Source: Enterobacter sp.
GTDB taxonomy: Bacteria; Pseudomonadota; Gammaproteobacteria; Enterobacterales; Enterobacteriaceae
Length of the DNA stretch: 64,000 bases
NCBI GenBank assembly: GCA_022649305.1
Contig: JALCNW010000008.1
Location: 1-64,000, forward strand
Direction of reading: 5' to 3'
In this document: one piece after another, positions 33,780 through 41,629 of the stretch
Position numbering within the stretch: position 1 is the stretch's first letter
Layout: each line of letters opens with the position of its first letter
Program-made: the position numbers and the translations under genes
Notes under the pieces: generated by a model
Seen by the model: only the letters and a program-made list of their open reading frames with translations
Database searches by the model: none
Told to the model about the DNA's origin: nothing

Positions 33780-35603
33780 ATGAAAAAAGTATTTTTATAT
33801 CATCGTGTTAGTTCTGATCAACAATGGAAAGATAGTGGTTCGGGTATGTCCCGCCAGGCAGAACTATTAGAGGATTATTTAGAACGTACCGGTATTTGTG
33901 CACAAATGGATGATCCAAACCCTGTAGTACTTAATGACAAAGGTGTTTCGGCCTTCAAGGGGTTGAACTTCTCTGAAGGCCAGTTAGGGGGGTGGATGGA
34001 AGAAGTACGTGAAAATAAGTGGGATGGTTCTATATTGGTTGTCGAGAGTACAGATCGTTTTAGTCGCCTCAATCCGTTTGATGTAATGGGCTATATCAAT
34101 ACACTAATGGAACACAATGTATCTATTCACGATGTAATGGCTAACATAGTAATCAATCGTCGAAACTCTAAAGATCTACCTTTTGTGATGATGAATGCAC
34201 AAAGGGCATATGATGAATCAAAATATAAAAGTGAACGTATACGTAAAGGGTGGGAGAAAAAACGCGAACAGGCTTTTTCTGAAGGTACAATAGTTACAAA
34301 TAAACGTCCTCAGTGGATCGATGTAGAAGATGAAAGGTATGTACTAAATTACAAAGCAGCAGTAGTAAAAGAAATATTCGAGCTTTATAAAACTGGTTTA
34401 GGTTGTCCGACTATTGCTAAAAAACTTCAGAATAAAGAAGGTGCACAGTATAGATTTAATCGAGCTTGGACAGGTGAACTTGTACATAAGATACTTACAA
34501 ATCGTCGCGTAACTGGAAAAATATTTATTTCTGAATTAATCCGTAATGATGATGATTTTAAAAATCCAGTAACACAGAAAAAGTACAGTAAAGATGTTTA
34601 TCCAATAGTAATTGATGAAGAGGAATTTGAATTAGTACAAGAATTACTAAAATCTCGTCGCCATAATTCTGGTCGCATTACAGTTAAGAAAACAGATAAC
34701 GAAGAAATATTAATTAAAAGTAATCTCTTTAGCGGTATTGCCCGTTGTATGGATTGTGGCGGGGCAATGTACCATAACTCAGTACGTGCTAAACGGACTC
34801 CCAAAAAAGGCGATCCAAAAGTTGAAGAGTATAGGTATATTCGTTGCCTCGCTGAAAGGGATGGGCTTTGTAACAATAAATCTATGACCTATGAAACCGT
34901 AGAACGTTTTGTAGTGGAACATTTAATAGGCATGGATATTAGTACTGTGATGAAGGAGCAAGCATTCAATCCTGAAATAGAAGTGATACGTATTCAGATT
35001 GATCAAGTTAAGGAGCAGGTTACTAACTATGAAAATGGTATTGAACGGCGTAAAAGTGCTGGTAAGAATCCTTCATTTGAAATGAGGGAAGAATTAGATG
35101 ATGCAAGATTAAAATTAGAAGAACTATTAGCACGACAAGCCTCTTTAACTCCAGTACAAGTAAACGTACCAGTACTAAAGAATGTAAATGTAAGTGAATT
35201 GTTTGATGTGAATAACGTCGATATACGTACACGATATGAAAATGAACTTAATAAAGTTGTTTCGAATATTCTTTTAAAACGCATGGGTAACTCATGCATT
35301 ATTGAGATTACCTATAAACAGAATCAACTAAAAAAGCATGTGCTTTTCGTAGAACATAAGAAGAAAGAACAGACATTAATTAGCGATGTGATTGTTGAGA
35401 ACATGGATGATTCAATGTTCTATTCTACTCCATCATTCTGGATTAGAGTCAAAGATGGTGAAATCCGTTTTCAACAGACTAAAGATAATCTTTCAATGAT
35501 TGAGTATAGTCTACTGTTAATCTATACAGAAAATTTAGATGATGCTGATATGGTGACTAAATGGATGCGTCATAATCACAATTTCCTCTTTGCAAATAAT
35601 TAA
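33780..35603 (+). CDS. large serine recombinase (integrase) of the island
   Basis: A 607-residue site-specific recombinase. The resolvase-type catalytic domain has the nucleophile serine in YHRVSSDQQ (Ser11 likely) and the VESTDRFSRLNP arginine motif. The recombinase domain (about residues 170-300) and a zinc ribbon (CMDCGGAMYH near 322, then CLAERDGLCNN near 355) follow, then a coiled-coil arm (about 395-460). The gene starts 42 bases inside attL and reads inward. AAAGGCTTGAAAG lies before the ATG. It is the obvious enzyme for the CA-core junctions described here. AT-rich codons mark it as foreign. Confidence 0.95.
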   Translation: MKKVFLYHRVSSDQQWKDSGSGMSRQAELLEDYLERTGICAQMDDPNPVVLNDKGVSAFKGLNFSEGQLGGWMEEVRENKWDGSILVVESTDRFSRLNPFDVMGYINTLMEHNVSIHDVMANIVINRRNSKDLPFVMMNAQRAYDESKYKSERIRKGWEKKREQAFSEGTIVTNKRPQWIDVEDERYVLNYKAAVVKEIFELYKTGLGCPTIAKKLQNKEGAQYRFNRAWTGELVHKILTNRRVTGKIFISELIRNDDDFKNPVTQKKYSKDVYPIVIDEEEFELVQELLKSRRHNSGRITVKKTDNEEILIKSNLFSGIARCMDCGGAMYHNSVRAKRTPKKGDPKVEEYRYIRCLAERDGLCNNKSMTYETVERFVVEHLIGMDISTVMKEQAFNPEIEVIRIQIDQVKEQVTNYENGIERRKSAGKNPSFEMREELDDARLKLEELLARQASLTPVQVNVPVLKNVNVSELFDVNNVDIRTRYENELNKVVSNILLKRMGNSCIIEITYKQNQLKKHVLFVEHKKKEQTLISDVIVENMDDSMFYSTPSFWIRVKDGEIRFQQTKDNLSMIEYSLLLIYTENLDDADMVTKWMRHNHNFLFANN

Positions 35604-35622
35604 GCCCCGAAAGGGGCTATTT
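35603..35622 (+). terminator. hairpin after the recombinase gene
   Basis: AGCCCC/GGGGCT stem with a GAAA loop, overlapping the stop codon and followed by ATTT; a modest terminator. Confidence 0.6.
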
Positions 35623-35680
35623 CATGACTGTTTTTCACTCTCAGTACTAAATACTCTAAATAATGTATTTGAGAGGATTT

Positions 35681-35863
35681 ATGAATTTATTAGTTGAAAT
35701 TATTTTAGAAGTACTCGCATTCGTTTTTTGCGTTTGTGTACTATTACCATTCTACCTGGTTTGTTTAATCATCTACATGATCTTAGGTGTGCTAACACTG
35801 CCTTTGAAAGTACCATGTATAAATAAAGTAGTAAGAAATTATCTTGAACGCAAAAAAAGATAA
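35681..35863 (+). CDS. small membrane protein
   Basis: A 60-residue protein that is almost all hydrophobic between residues 2 and 47, enough for one long or two short helices, ending in the basic tail YLERKKR. I chose the ATG at 35681 because GAGAGG precedes it at five bases; an in-frame ATG six codons earlier lacks a site. Not recognised; it could be a holin-like or toxin-like peptide, but nothing proves this. Confidence 0.6.
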   Translation: MNLLVEIILEVLAFVFCVCVLLPFYLVCLIIYMILGVLTLPLKVPCINKVVRNYLERKKR

Positions 35864-36092
35864 AAAATGTGTTTATATTGCCCTGATATTCTCACGAAAT
35901 GATAAATACTTATGTAAGAAAAACATGAAACGATTGGGAATAATATCCTATATTAGTATTAGGCATATTAAATCTTGTTATTGGTGATGTGCTATTTCTC
36001 CTCCATATGTGTAATTAAAGATAGCCCCTTAAAACGGGCTGCTTTTTTTACGCTGGAAAAGTTAAAAAATGATGCCATAAAAGGACTATAAA
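35864..36092 (+). other. non-coding AT-rich gap with terminator
   Basis: No credible gene. A hairpin AGCCC/GGGCT (36023-36040) followed by seven T forms an intrinsic terminator about 50 bases before the next small gene. Confidence 0.6.
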
Positions 36093-36248
36093 ATGAAGAA
36101 AGATAATAAAGATTATCGTTATACAGTACGTCTAACGGAAACACAAAATGCCGCAGTTCAAAAGTTAATAGATGAAGGTAAAGTTAAAACACCTGCCGCC
36201 GCATTACAGTACATAACCAATATGTTCATCATGTTGGGACAGAAATAA
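36093..36248 (+). CDS. small ribbon-helix-helix-like protein
   Basis: A 51-residue protein, MKKDNKDYRYTVRLTE and onward. The pattern YRYTVRLTETQNAAVQKLID followed by a second helix resembles the strand-helix-helix of Arc/CopG-type DNA-binding proteins. AAAGGAC lies before the ATG. It may be the island's regulator. The family call rests on pattern alone. Confidence 0.55.
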   Translation: MKKDNKDYRYTVRLTETQNAAVQKLIDEGKVKTPAAALQYITNMFIMLGQK

Positions 36249-36311
36249 AATACTACAGATTCAGTACTTACTAATCAAATAAAAGGGGTTAATGCTATAC
36301 GCCTGATTAAG

Positions 36312-36347
36312 TTGTAGCAAATGGTGAAACAGGAAGTTTCACTACAA
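36312..36347. promoter_or_regulatory. nested inverted repeat before the AP2-like pseudogene
   Basis: TTGTAG...CTACAA enclosing GTGAAAC and GTTTCAC, 17 bases before the next start codon. It could be an operator, perhaps for the small RHH-like protein upstream, or a leader hairpin. Confidence 0.45.
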
Positions 36348-36364
36348 AAGAAAGGATTCTTAAA

Positions 36365-36890
36365 ATGGAAAGAGTTAATAATTTAAAAAATGTACGTAAA
36401 CATAATGACTACCCAAATCTAAAAGCAGGTCGTAAGGCATTCAATAACATGTTCGATAGAACATTATACAATCCTGATTATGCTGATGTTACAATTAGTG
36501 ATGAATTCAGTAATCTAACATCGTTTTTAGATTGGCATGAAAAGAATTATCATGAGGTCGAGGAAAGTAAGAAATGGCAACTTGATAAAGACATTCTAAC
36601 TCCTGGTTCACGAGAGTACCTGTACGTATGTTCCCCCTGAAGTTAATCAATTATTCAAAAGTACTAAACAAGGTAAGTACATGAAAGGTGTTGAAGCATC
36701 AGGTAAGTGGTTTAGGGGGTACTGTAGTTTTGATGGCAAAAAAATCGGTTTGGGAAGTTATTCAACGGAACTTGAAGCACATGAAGTGTATTTGAAGTGG
36801 CGTAAATCGCGTTTGATTGAACTTGCAGAAAAGTACAAAGAACATGAAAAACTAAGTGCGGCACTATTAGAACACGCTAACAAAATCTAA
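36365..36890 (+). pseudogene. AP2/HNH-type phage DNA-binding protein, frameshifted
   Basis: Two fragments in different frames: 36365-36640 (ending LYVCSP) and 36681-36890 (MKGVEASGKW onward). Reading the second frame upstream from 36615 gives STCTYVPPEVNQLF, which continues naturally from the first fragment's LDKDILTPGSRE. The C-terminal part (residues like WFRGYCSFDGKKIGLGSYST) looks like an AP2-type DNA-binding domain, common in phage HNH-type proteins. A small deletion near 36614-36620, probably between short GTAC-containing repeats, explains the break. Confidence 0.7.
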
Positions 36891-36896
36891 AGAAAA

Positions 36897-36928
36897 TGGC
36901 CTGTAGTGGGTGGAATTGCTACAGGCCA
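36897..36928. other. perfect 10-bp inverted repeat
   Basis: TGGCCTGTAG and CTACAGGCCA separated by 12 bases, between the pseudogene and the next gene. There is no T tract. Possibly a terminator or attenuator. Confidence 0.5.
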
Positions 36929-36961
36929 ATTATTAATTACATTTATACAGGAATATTTATC

Positions 36962-37423
36962 ATGGCAAAAACCTATTCAACTTTTGATAATGGAAACATA
37001 AAAGCACTAATAAGCCAGTACAAGCTATACAAAGATATCCCATGTGAAGATATTAAAAACAATATGAAGGATTCAGTGGCTAAACTGAATGTGAGGGATA
37101 AGATTAGTGTATACGATGTGTTTACAGTATTAAGTAATGAAGATGAAATACGAAATGACTTACTATTCAATACTATCAATCTTATTAAAGTAAAGCAGAA
37201 TAAGAAACAAGTAAAAGAACGTATGACTAGGTACTACGGGGCAGCGATAACGGATGCAGCAAAACGAATAGAGCAATATATGATAGAACACCCACACGCA
37301 CTACCAGCACCAGCATATGGGCAAAGAACGCTAACATATAAAGAGGTTGGCAATCTCTTGGAACAACAAAAACAAGGTTATTTTATTGATGACATGATCG
37401 AGTACTTAAAGAGCTTGCGTTAA
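36962..37423 (+). CDS. uncharacterised 153-residue protein
   Basis: Starts MAKTYSTFDNGNIKALISQY with ACAGGAA upstream. Charged, soluble, no signal peptide or membrane segment; the middle is rich in Lys/Asp and the end (YKEVGNLLEQQKQGYFID) is probably helical. No family recognised. It lies immediately before the structured non-coding block, so a role in binding that block (replication or partition, for example) is possible but unproven. Confidence 0.65.
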   Translation: MAKTYSTFDNGNIKALISQYKLYKDIPCEDIKNNMKDSVAKLNVRDKISVYDVFTVLSNEDEIRNDLLFNTINLIKVKQNKKQVKERMTRYYGAAITDAAKRIEQYMIEHPHALPAPAYGQRTLTYKEVGNLLEQQKQGYFIDDMIEYLKSLR

Positions 37424-37885
37424 TTGTGCCTTATTGCGGCATATTACGGCATATATCCATGCCGTAATACGGCAGAAAAAACCCCTGAAACCCGCGTTCT
37501 ACCATCAATACGGCAACTAAGTATAGAGATACGAAATCCATTCCATTTCATTTCATGTATTTCTTTCTCTATCAGTATTCAATGAAACTGTGACTGCGTC
37601 ACGAATACTACTCGTCGTGAACTCCTCGTAGTATTAGTTAGAAACGTTCCGTTTTTCTCGCTGTACTCGAAAAGACGGAAGGCGTTTCTTCTCGCTTTGC
37701 TCGATAGGTGTTAGTACAGCAAGTGAAGTACCTAAAGTGAATTGGTAAGTACGAAATGCCCCGCCAGTTTCACAACTCTCGCTCTGGTCATTTCCCCGTA
37801 CTATGATGCTATTGGATAGCTACATAAAGTACTGGATCAAGTTTGCAATTTTTGTGTACAAAGAGGTACTTAAGAGAGGGATAAC
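37424..37885. repeat. structured non-coding block with iteron-like repeats and dyads
   Basis: No gene in 460 bases. Five copies of a TACGGCA-like word: 37433-37441, 37443-37451, 37460-37468 (inverted), 37467-37474 and 37508-37515. One adjacent pair forms the perfect dyad ATTACGGCAT-N6-ATGCCGTAAT (37443-37468). A second dyad is AATACTAC/GTAGTATT (37604-37635). A long imperfect hairpin GAAACG...CGTTTC spans 37641-37688. TCTCGCTGTACTCGA and TCTCGCTTTGCTCGA are near copies. Candidates are a replication origin remnant, a regulatory array or a structured RNA. Confidence 0.65.
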
Positions 37886-38611
37886 ATGTATAGAAAACAA
37901 TTCATCCAGTCGCATGGTGCTACTTGTAGTAACTGGACTTGGAGTTGGTCATTTGTTAATCACGACAAGAAAATGGTGATCTTTGGTGCATGGGATGTTC
38001 AGAAAGAGCAAGAAAGGTCTGTCATACTGAGGGAGCGGTGGAAAAGTAAAGTAGTGGATGGTAGGGAAAGAAAGAATCTGGGATATATTCAAGCAATTGA
38101 ACATATTCAATTGATAGCTGAAGGTTATGATCTTTACACCTTTGATATGGAGCAGGGCCGAAACGATGAAGATAGAGATGTAGCTGTTATCAAACGTTTC
38201 ACCCCTAAACTTGAAAAGCGTTACCTTCGAAAAGAAGGTACAGTTTGGTATGCAGACTTCTTACCTAATCCGTTTCCTGATGAAATTACCTCGCCTGAAA
38301 ATTACGCTGAAGGTGCAAAAAAGCAAGTTACAGTAAACTCCTACGAGCGTGATCCAAAAGCACGGCAGGCGTGTATTGACCATCACGGTACTTCTTGCAA
38401 GTGTTGTGGGTTTGACTTTGAGAAAGTCTATGGCGAACACGGTAAAGGATTTATACACGTTCATCATATCAAACCACTGCATACAGTAGGTGAGAACTAT
38501 GTAGTAAACCCGATTGAAGATATGGTCCCCCTTTGTCCAAACTGTCATGCAATGATACATAGGGGAAGTGAAGTATTAAGCGTTGATGGGTTAAAAGTTC
38601 TTCTACGTTAA
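37886..38611 (+). CDS. McrA-like HNH endonuclease, probable modified-DNA restriction enzyme
   Basis: A 241-residue protein with two parts. The N-terminal 130 residues, with NWTWSWSFVNHDKKMVIFGAW, resemble the SRA-like base-recognition domains found before HNH domains in ScoMcrA-type enzymes. The C-terminal HNH domain has CKCCGFDF, the catalytic HVHHIKPL and the zinc pair LCPNCHAMIH. Such proteins cut DNA with modified cytosines or phosphorothioates (type IV restriction). A good GAGAGGG site precedes the ATG. The nuclease call is firm; substrate is inference. Confidence 0.8.
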   Translation: MYRKQFIQSHGATCSNWTWSWSFVNHDKKMVIFGAWDVQKEQERSVILRERWKSKVVDGRERKNLGYIQAIEHIQLIAEGYDLYTFDMEQGRNDEDRDVAVIKRFTPKLEKRYLRKEGTVWYADFLPNPFPDEITSPENYAEGAKKQVTVNSYERDPKARQACIDHHGTSCKCCGFDFEKVYGEHGKGFIHVHHIKPLHTVGENYVVNPIEDMVPLCPNCHAMIHRGSEVLSVDGLKVLLR

Positions 38612-38663
38612 TTATGGTAGTTAGACGTTTCAGAACAAACCTTAATACCCTATTTTATTAAGT

Positions 38664-38694
38664 ACCCTCACTGCATATGGTGAGGGTGTTTTTT
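38664..38694 (+). terminator. terminator after the HNH nuclease
   Basis: Arms ACCCTCAC and GTGAGGGT with an 8-base loop, then GTTTTTT. Confidence 0.85.
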
Positions 38695-38789
38695 CAAAAA
38701 CTCATATGTTCTGTTTTAGTGCTTAATTAAAAATTATTAGTAAATACATAGAAAAGTTAGCGGTGCTAACTTACTATGGAATTTATGAA

Positions 38790-39059
38790 ATGATAAGAAT
38801 GGAATTTAATACATACCAGGATGATATATACTACTTTCTCTATGTTACCGAGGAAGTAAGGATTGAAACTAATGGCGTATCAGGCATACAGTTACAAACC
38901 CGCGATTCGAGGGTAAGAGATTTAGGTGATCCGTTCCAGTACTTAACACTGCGAGAACGGAAAGATGAGTACTTTAATGAAAGTCTTATCAATCCGTATG
39001 TAGATGAAGTGATTAAAGCTGTTGAAGTACTTGTTTCTCTTTTGACTTTAGTTGATTAA
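38790..39059 (+). CDS. uncharacterised 89-residue protein
   Basis: Start placed at ATG 38790 (MIRMEFNTYQDD); the frame is open from 38763 through a GTG but without a ribosome-binding site. Acidic, with an aromatic-rich N-terminus and an amphipathic C-terminal helix. No family recognised. Coding is supported by AT-rich third positions like those of neighbouring island genes. Confidence 0.5.
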   Translation: MIRMEFNTYQDDIYYFLYVTEEVRIETNGVSGIQLQTRDSRVRDLGDPFQYLTLRERKDEYFNESLINPYVDEVIKAVEVLVSLLTLVD

Positions 39060-39088
39060 AAACATGCCCATTTAGAGGCACGAGGTGA

Positions 39089-39823
39089 TTATTTTATAAC
39101 TTCGATAAATTCAGCTATTGGTTTATTATCATCATAAATCGATTTAACAAAATCCTGTAAGCTATGGTTTAATTCGATAGCTTCAAGTTGTATATCAATA
39201 ATTTCTTTTGCTGTTAAACGTATAGCTTCTTCATCAGCATACATGAGCATTGGAACTTCAGAGGCTGCCAGTTCAAATTGAGTTTGTAGTCGATTGTAAC
39301 TATCTGCAATATGTTTTATATAGTTCATTATATTCACTGTATAAGGCGTGATTTTATAGTTATACCTCTGGATTGCCTTTAATCTATTTTGTATTGAATA
39401 TGATAAATTGAAAAATTCGATAAGCAAATTTTCAACTTTATCTAAAGTTTCGCCTATATCTTTTGGCAATTCCTCTTTGTCGTTTAAACAGTTTTTTAGC
39501 GTTTTACTTGTATGAACAATATAGCTTTTATATTGATTACTCAGTGATGACAACTTTCGCAAGTCTTCATATATTGCTTCTTCGATAACTTTAGAAACTA
39601 TATCGTAATATTTTTGAGACAGCCATTCGGGGGCTTTTCTATATGCGGCATAAGCGACACCCAAAGTACCCAATGTTGATAAAGAACTGATCCAATCGGT
39701 AAAACTACCCCATTCGAAGTTATTACTTCCAAAAAAAAGTGCTTTCAAGATGACACAAATCAAAAGTAATGAAAGAATCAATACAACTGCAAGTATTGTT
39801 TGGTTTAGATTTTTATATTCCAT
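39089..39823 (-). CDS. membrane-anchored coiled protein, paralogue A
   Basis: A 244-residue protein. Two N-terminal membrane segments (about residues 9-30 and 43-60) are followed by KAPEWLSQKY and a long helical cytoplasmic region. The segment SSLSTLGTLGVAYAAYRKAPEWLSQK shares the pattern (gly/ala-rich helix, then K-x-x-WLS-x-K) with the two proteins encoded at 40063-41241. Function unknown. Confidence 0.7.
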   Translation of the reverse strand: MEYKNLNQTILAVVLILSLLLICVILKALFFGSNNFEWGSFTDWISSLSTLGTLGVAYAAYRKAPEWLSQKYYDIVSKVIEEAIYEDLRKLSSLSNQYKSYIVHTSKTLKNCLNDKEELPKDIGETLDKVENLLIEFFNLSYSIQNRLKAIQRYNYKITPYTVNIMNYIKHIADSYNRLQTQFELAASEVPMLMYADEEAIRLTAKEIIDIQLEAIELNHSLQDFVKSIYDDNKPIAEFIEVIK

Positions 39824-39838
39824 TTACTTGTTTCCGAC

Positions 39839-40057
39839 ATGATAGTGAATCTTGAGTTAGCATTTTACCATTACAGCCACAATCAAGTACACTCTGAACA
39901 TCACGCCCACCCACTATGGGTAGGTTTGTTTAAGGTGTGGGTGTGGCGTGAAACTCAGATTTGTTTGGATTTGCGTCAAGATGCAGAAGAGCAAGCATCC
40001 AAGCCATTCGTAATTGCTTTAGCTAAAAGAAAATGTAATCAAATAAACCTTCAATAG
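39839..40057 (+). CDS. possible small protein, 72 residues
   Basis: Open frame with AT-rich third positions in its second half (RETQICLDLRQDAEEQASKPF), convergent with the gene ending at 40063. No ribosome-binding site before the ATG and an odd His-rich start, so the true start or reality of the gene is doubtful. It may be the tail of a decayed gene. Confidence 0.3.
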   Translation: MIVNLELAFYHYSHNQVHSEHHAHPLWVGLFKVWVWRETQICLDLRQDAEEQASKPFVIALAKRKCNQINLQ

Positions 40058-40062
40058 AGGAT

Positions 40063-40668
40063 TTATTTTACTTGAAACAAATCAGTAAATTTTGTTTTTT
40101 TGAACTTAAGGTATTTCTGTTCCGTTTCTGTCAAGTCCTTAACATAATCATTATAATGTACTTTGAAATGCTTGAATGAAGTACTGAATTCATCCATGCC
40201 AATATGTTCAGTATCATATATACAGCTTTTTGCTAATGAAGAAGCATTAAAAGCGGAGACACTTGAATCACGAAGTTTCTTTAACACGTCATTAATTATG
40301 TCTTTGTCTTTCAAAAATAACGACCACCTTTCTATCATTTCCAAATTTTCTGATAACTCGTCTATTCTTTGAATATCAAACGTGTGGTTTAGAATATGCA
40401 TTTGATAATCATGAGCTTTGTTTTCATCAACATAAGTTATGCGTTCATCGACAGCTTTCAAGTACTCAAACGCATCATGTAATTCAGATATGTACTTTTT
40501 AGTTTTACTGTATTGTTCATCGATATCGGATAACAGTTGTTCGGCTTTATCAAAACCTTTTGTGTGTGATCGTTGTGAGAACCACTGATTAGCATTTGCA
40601 GCAGCGTATACAGCTACACCTGCCATAACCCAATCAGCTACAGTACCAGTAATATCATACCAAGCCAT
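40063..40668 (-). CDS. membrane-anchored coiled protein, paralogue B
   Basis: A 201-residue protein. A single N-terminal hydrophobic helix with DWVMAGVAVYAAANANQWFS is followed by a long charged, helix-rich domain. It is clearly related at the N-terminus to the next gene (AVMAGVAVYAAAKAKDWLS). GAGGATATGCT precedes the ATG and overlaps the end of the upstream gene's stop region, so both are in one operon. Function unknown. Confidence 0.75.
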   Translation of the reverse strand: MAWYDITGTVADWVMAGVAVYAAANANQWFSQRSHTKGFDKAEQLLSDIDEQYSKTKKYISELHDAFEYLKAVDERITYVDENKAHDYQMHILNHTFDIQRIDELSENLEMIERWSLFLKDKDIINDVLKKLRDSSVSAFNASSLAKSCIYDTEHIGMDEFSTSFKHFKVHYNDYVKDLTETEQKYLKFKKTKFTDLFQVK

Positions 40669-40677
40669 AGCATATCC

Positions 40678-41241
40678 TCAATCAACAAATAATTCACTGT
40701 AGTGCTTCATTATCTTATTATGGGAGCCTCGAACAATTTTGTAAAATTCACTGATTTGTCTGTCATACTCAAAGCTGTTTTGTAACCGTAATCTGGTTTC
40801 ATCTGCCCCAATAGATAGCGATTCCTCTATCTTATATGCCAGGCCTAAATGTGAATCAATAAGGTCTTTGAAGTGTACTTCGCTTTTAGGTTTTAATCCC
40901 CATAAATCCATACGTTCCATTGTGGTACGAAGATTGATAATATTCCTTCTATATTCAATTTCCCTCTGGTATATCGCGTTCCAGCGTTTTCGGAATATCT
41001 CAGTATCACCTTGTTCATCTGGATCTGTATTGATTATTTGTTTCACATCACTATGCAGGTAAAACCCCTCCTGCTGTATTTTACAAAACTGATCAATAAG
41101 CTCATCTGCAAATTTAAATTTTCGCTCATTGATTTTAGGTGAAAGCCAATCTTTAGCTTTTGCAGCAGCATACACAGCTACACCTGCCATTACAGCATTA
41201 CATCCAGCACTAATCAGATCTGAACCATTGCCCCAATCCAT
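40678..41241 (-). CDS. membrane-anchored coiled protein, paralogue C
   Basis: A 187-residue protein with N-terminal helix CNAVMAGVAVYAAAKAKDWLSPK, then a helical soluble domain. GGAAGGGATTC lies before the ATG. First full gene of the two-gene operon with paralogue B, which starts 10 bases after it. Function unknown. Confidence 0.75.
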   Translation of the reverse strand: MDWGNGSDLISAGCNAVMAGVAVYAAAKAKDWLSPKINERKFKFADELIDQFCKIQQEGFYLHSDVKQIINTDPDEQGDTEIFRKRWNAIYQREIEYRRNIINLRTTMERMDLWGLKPKSEVHFKDLIDSHLGLAYKIEESLSIGADETRLRLQNSFEYDRQISEFYKIVRGSHNKIMKHYSELFVD

Positions 41242-41301
41242 GAATCCCTTCCCGATACAATCTTTTGTATTGTATGTACCACAACCTTGTTTAAGGAGCT
41301 A

Positions 41302-41424
41302 TCAAAAAGGTAATTCACCCTGCATATCACAGAAAGCATCATCCTTATCATGTGCCTCCAACATAGCTTGCTGTGCGTATGTAAGCACACCATATGATAA
41401 AGCACTATCTGGTAGTAAGCTCAT
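41302..41424 (-). CDS. possible 40-residue protein upstream of paralogue C
   Basis: Short frame MSLLPDSALSYGVLTYAQ to MQGELPF, with protein-like composition and island-type codons, ending 61 bases before paralogue C. No ribosome-binding site is seen before its ATG, so it may be the 3' remnant of a lost gene. It overlaps a plus-strand frame that continues to 41,620. Confidence 0.35.
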   Translation of the reverse strand: MSLLPDSALSYGVLTYAQQAMLEAHDKDDAFCDMQGELPF

Positions 41425-41439
41425 AAAAAAGAAGGTTGA

Positions 41440-41620
41440 TAAAACAAAAGGTGATTTAGTCGTATACAGCTTCCATCATCATACAAAACCTAACGTAAGT
41501 GATGGTGATGTACTAATGGTAGAGTTGCTAAAAGATAAATTAGACGTTCGGGTACTACTATCTTACAACCAGATCTACAAAGGTCATCGCGTATTTTCTT
41601 TTGTTTGCCAAATACAATAA
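41440..41620 (+). pseudogene. 3' fragment of a phage-type gene before the holin gene
   Basis: An open frame with no credible start runs to 41620. Its last 60 codons (KTKGDLVVYSFHHHTKPNVS to FSFVCQIQ) look coding, and it stops ten bases before the holin-like start. The upstream part only shadows minus-strand genes. Probably the tail of a gene truncated by an earlier rearrangement. Product not recognised. Confidence 0.4.
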
Positions 41621-41629
41621 GGACTAATT

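Noticed and set aside
41129-41440. First part of the plus-strand frame ending at 41620
   Set aside because: It lies antisense to paralogue C and the 40-residue frame, with no start signal; only the final 60 codons look coding.
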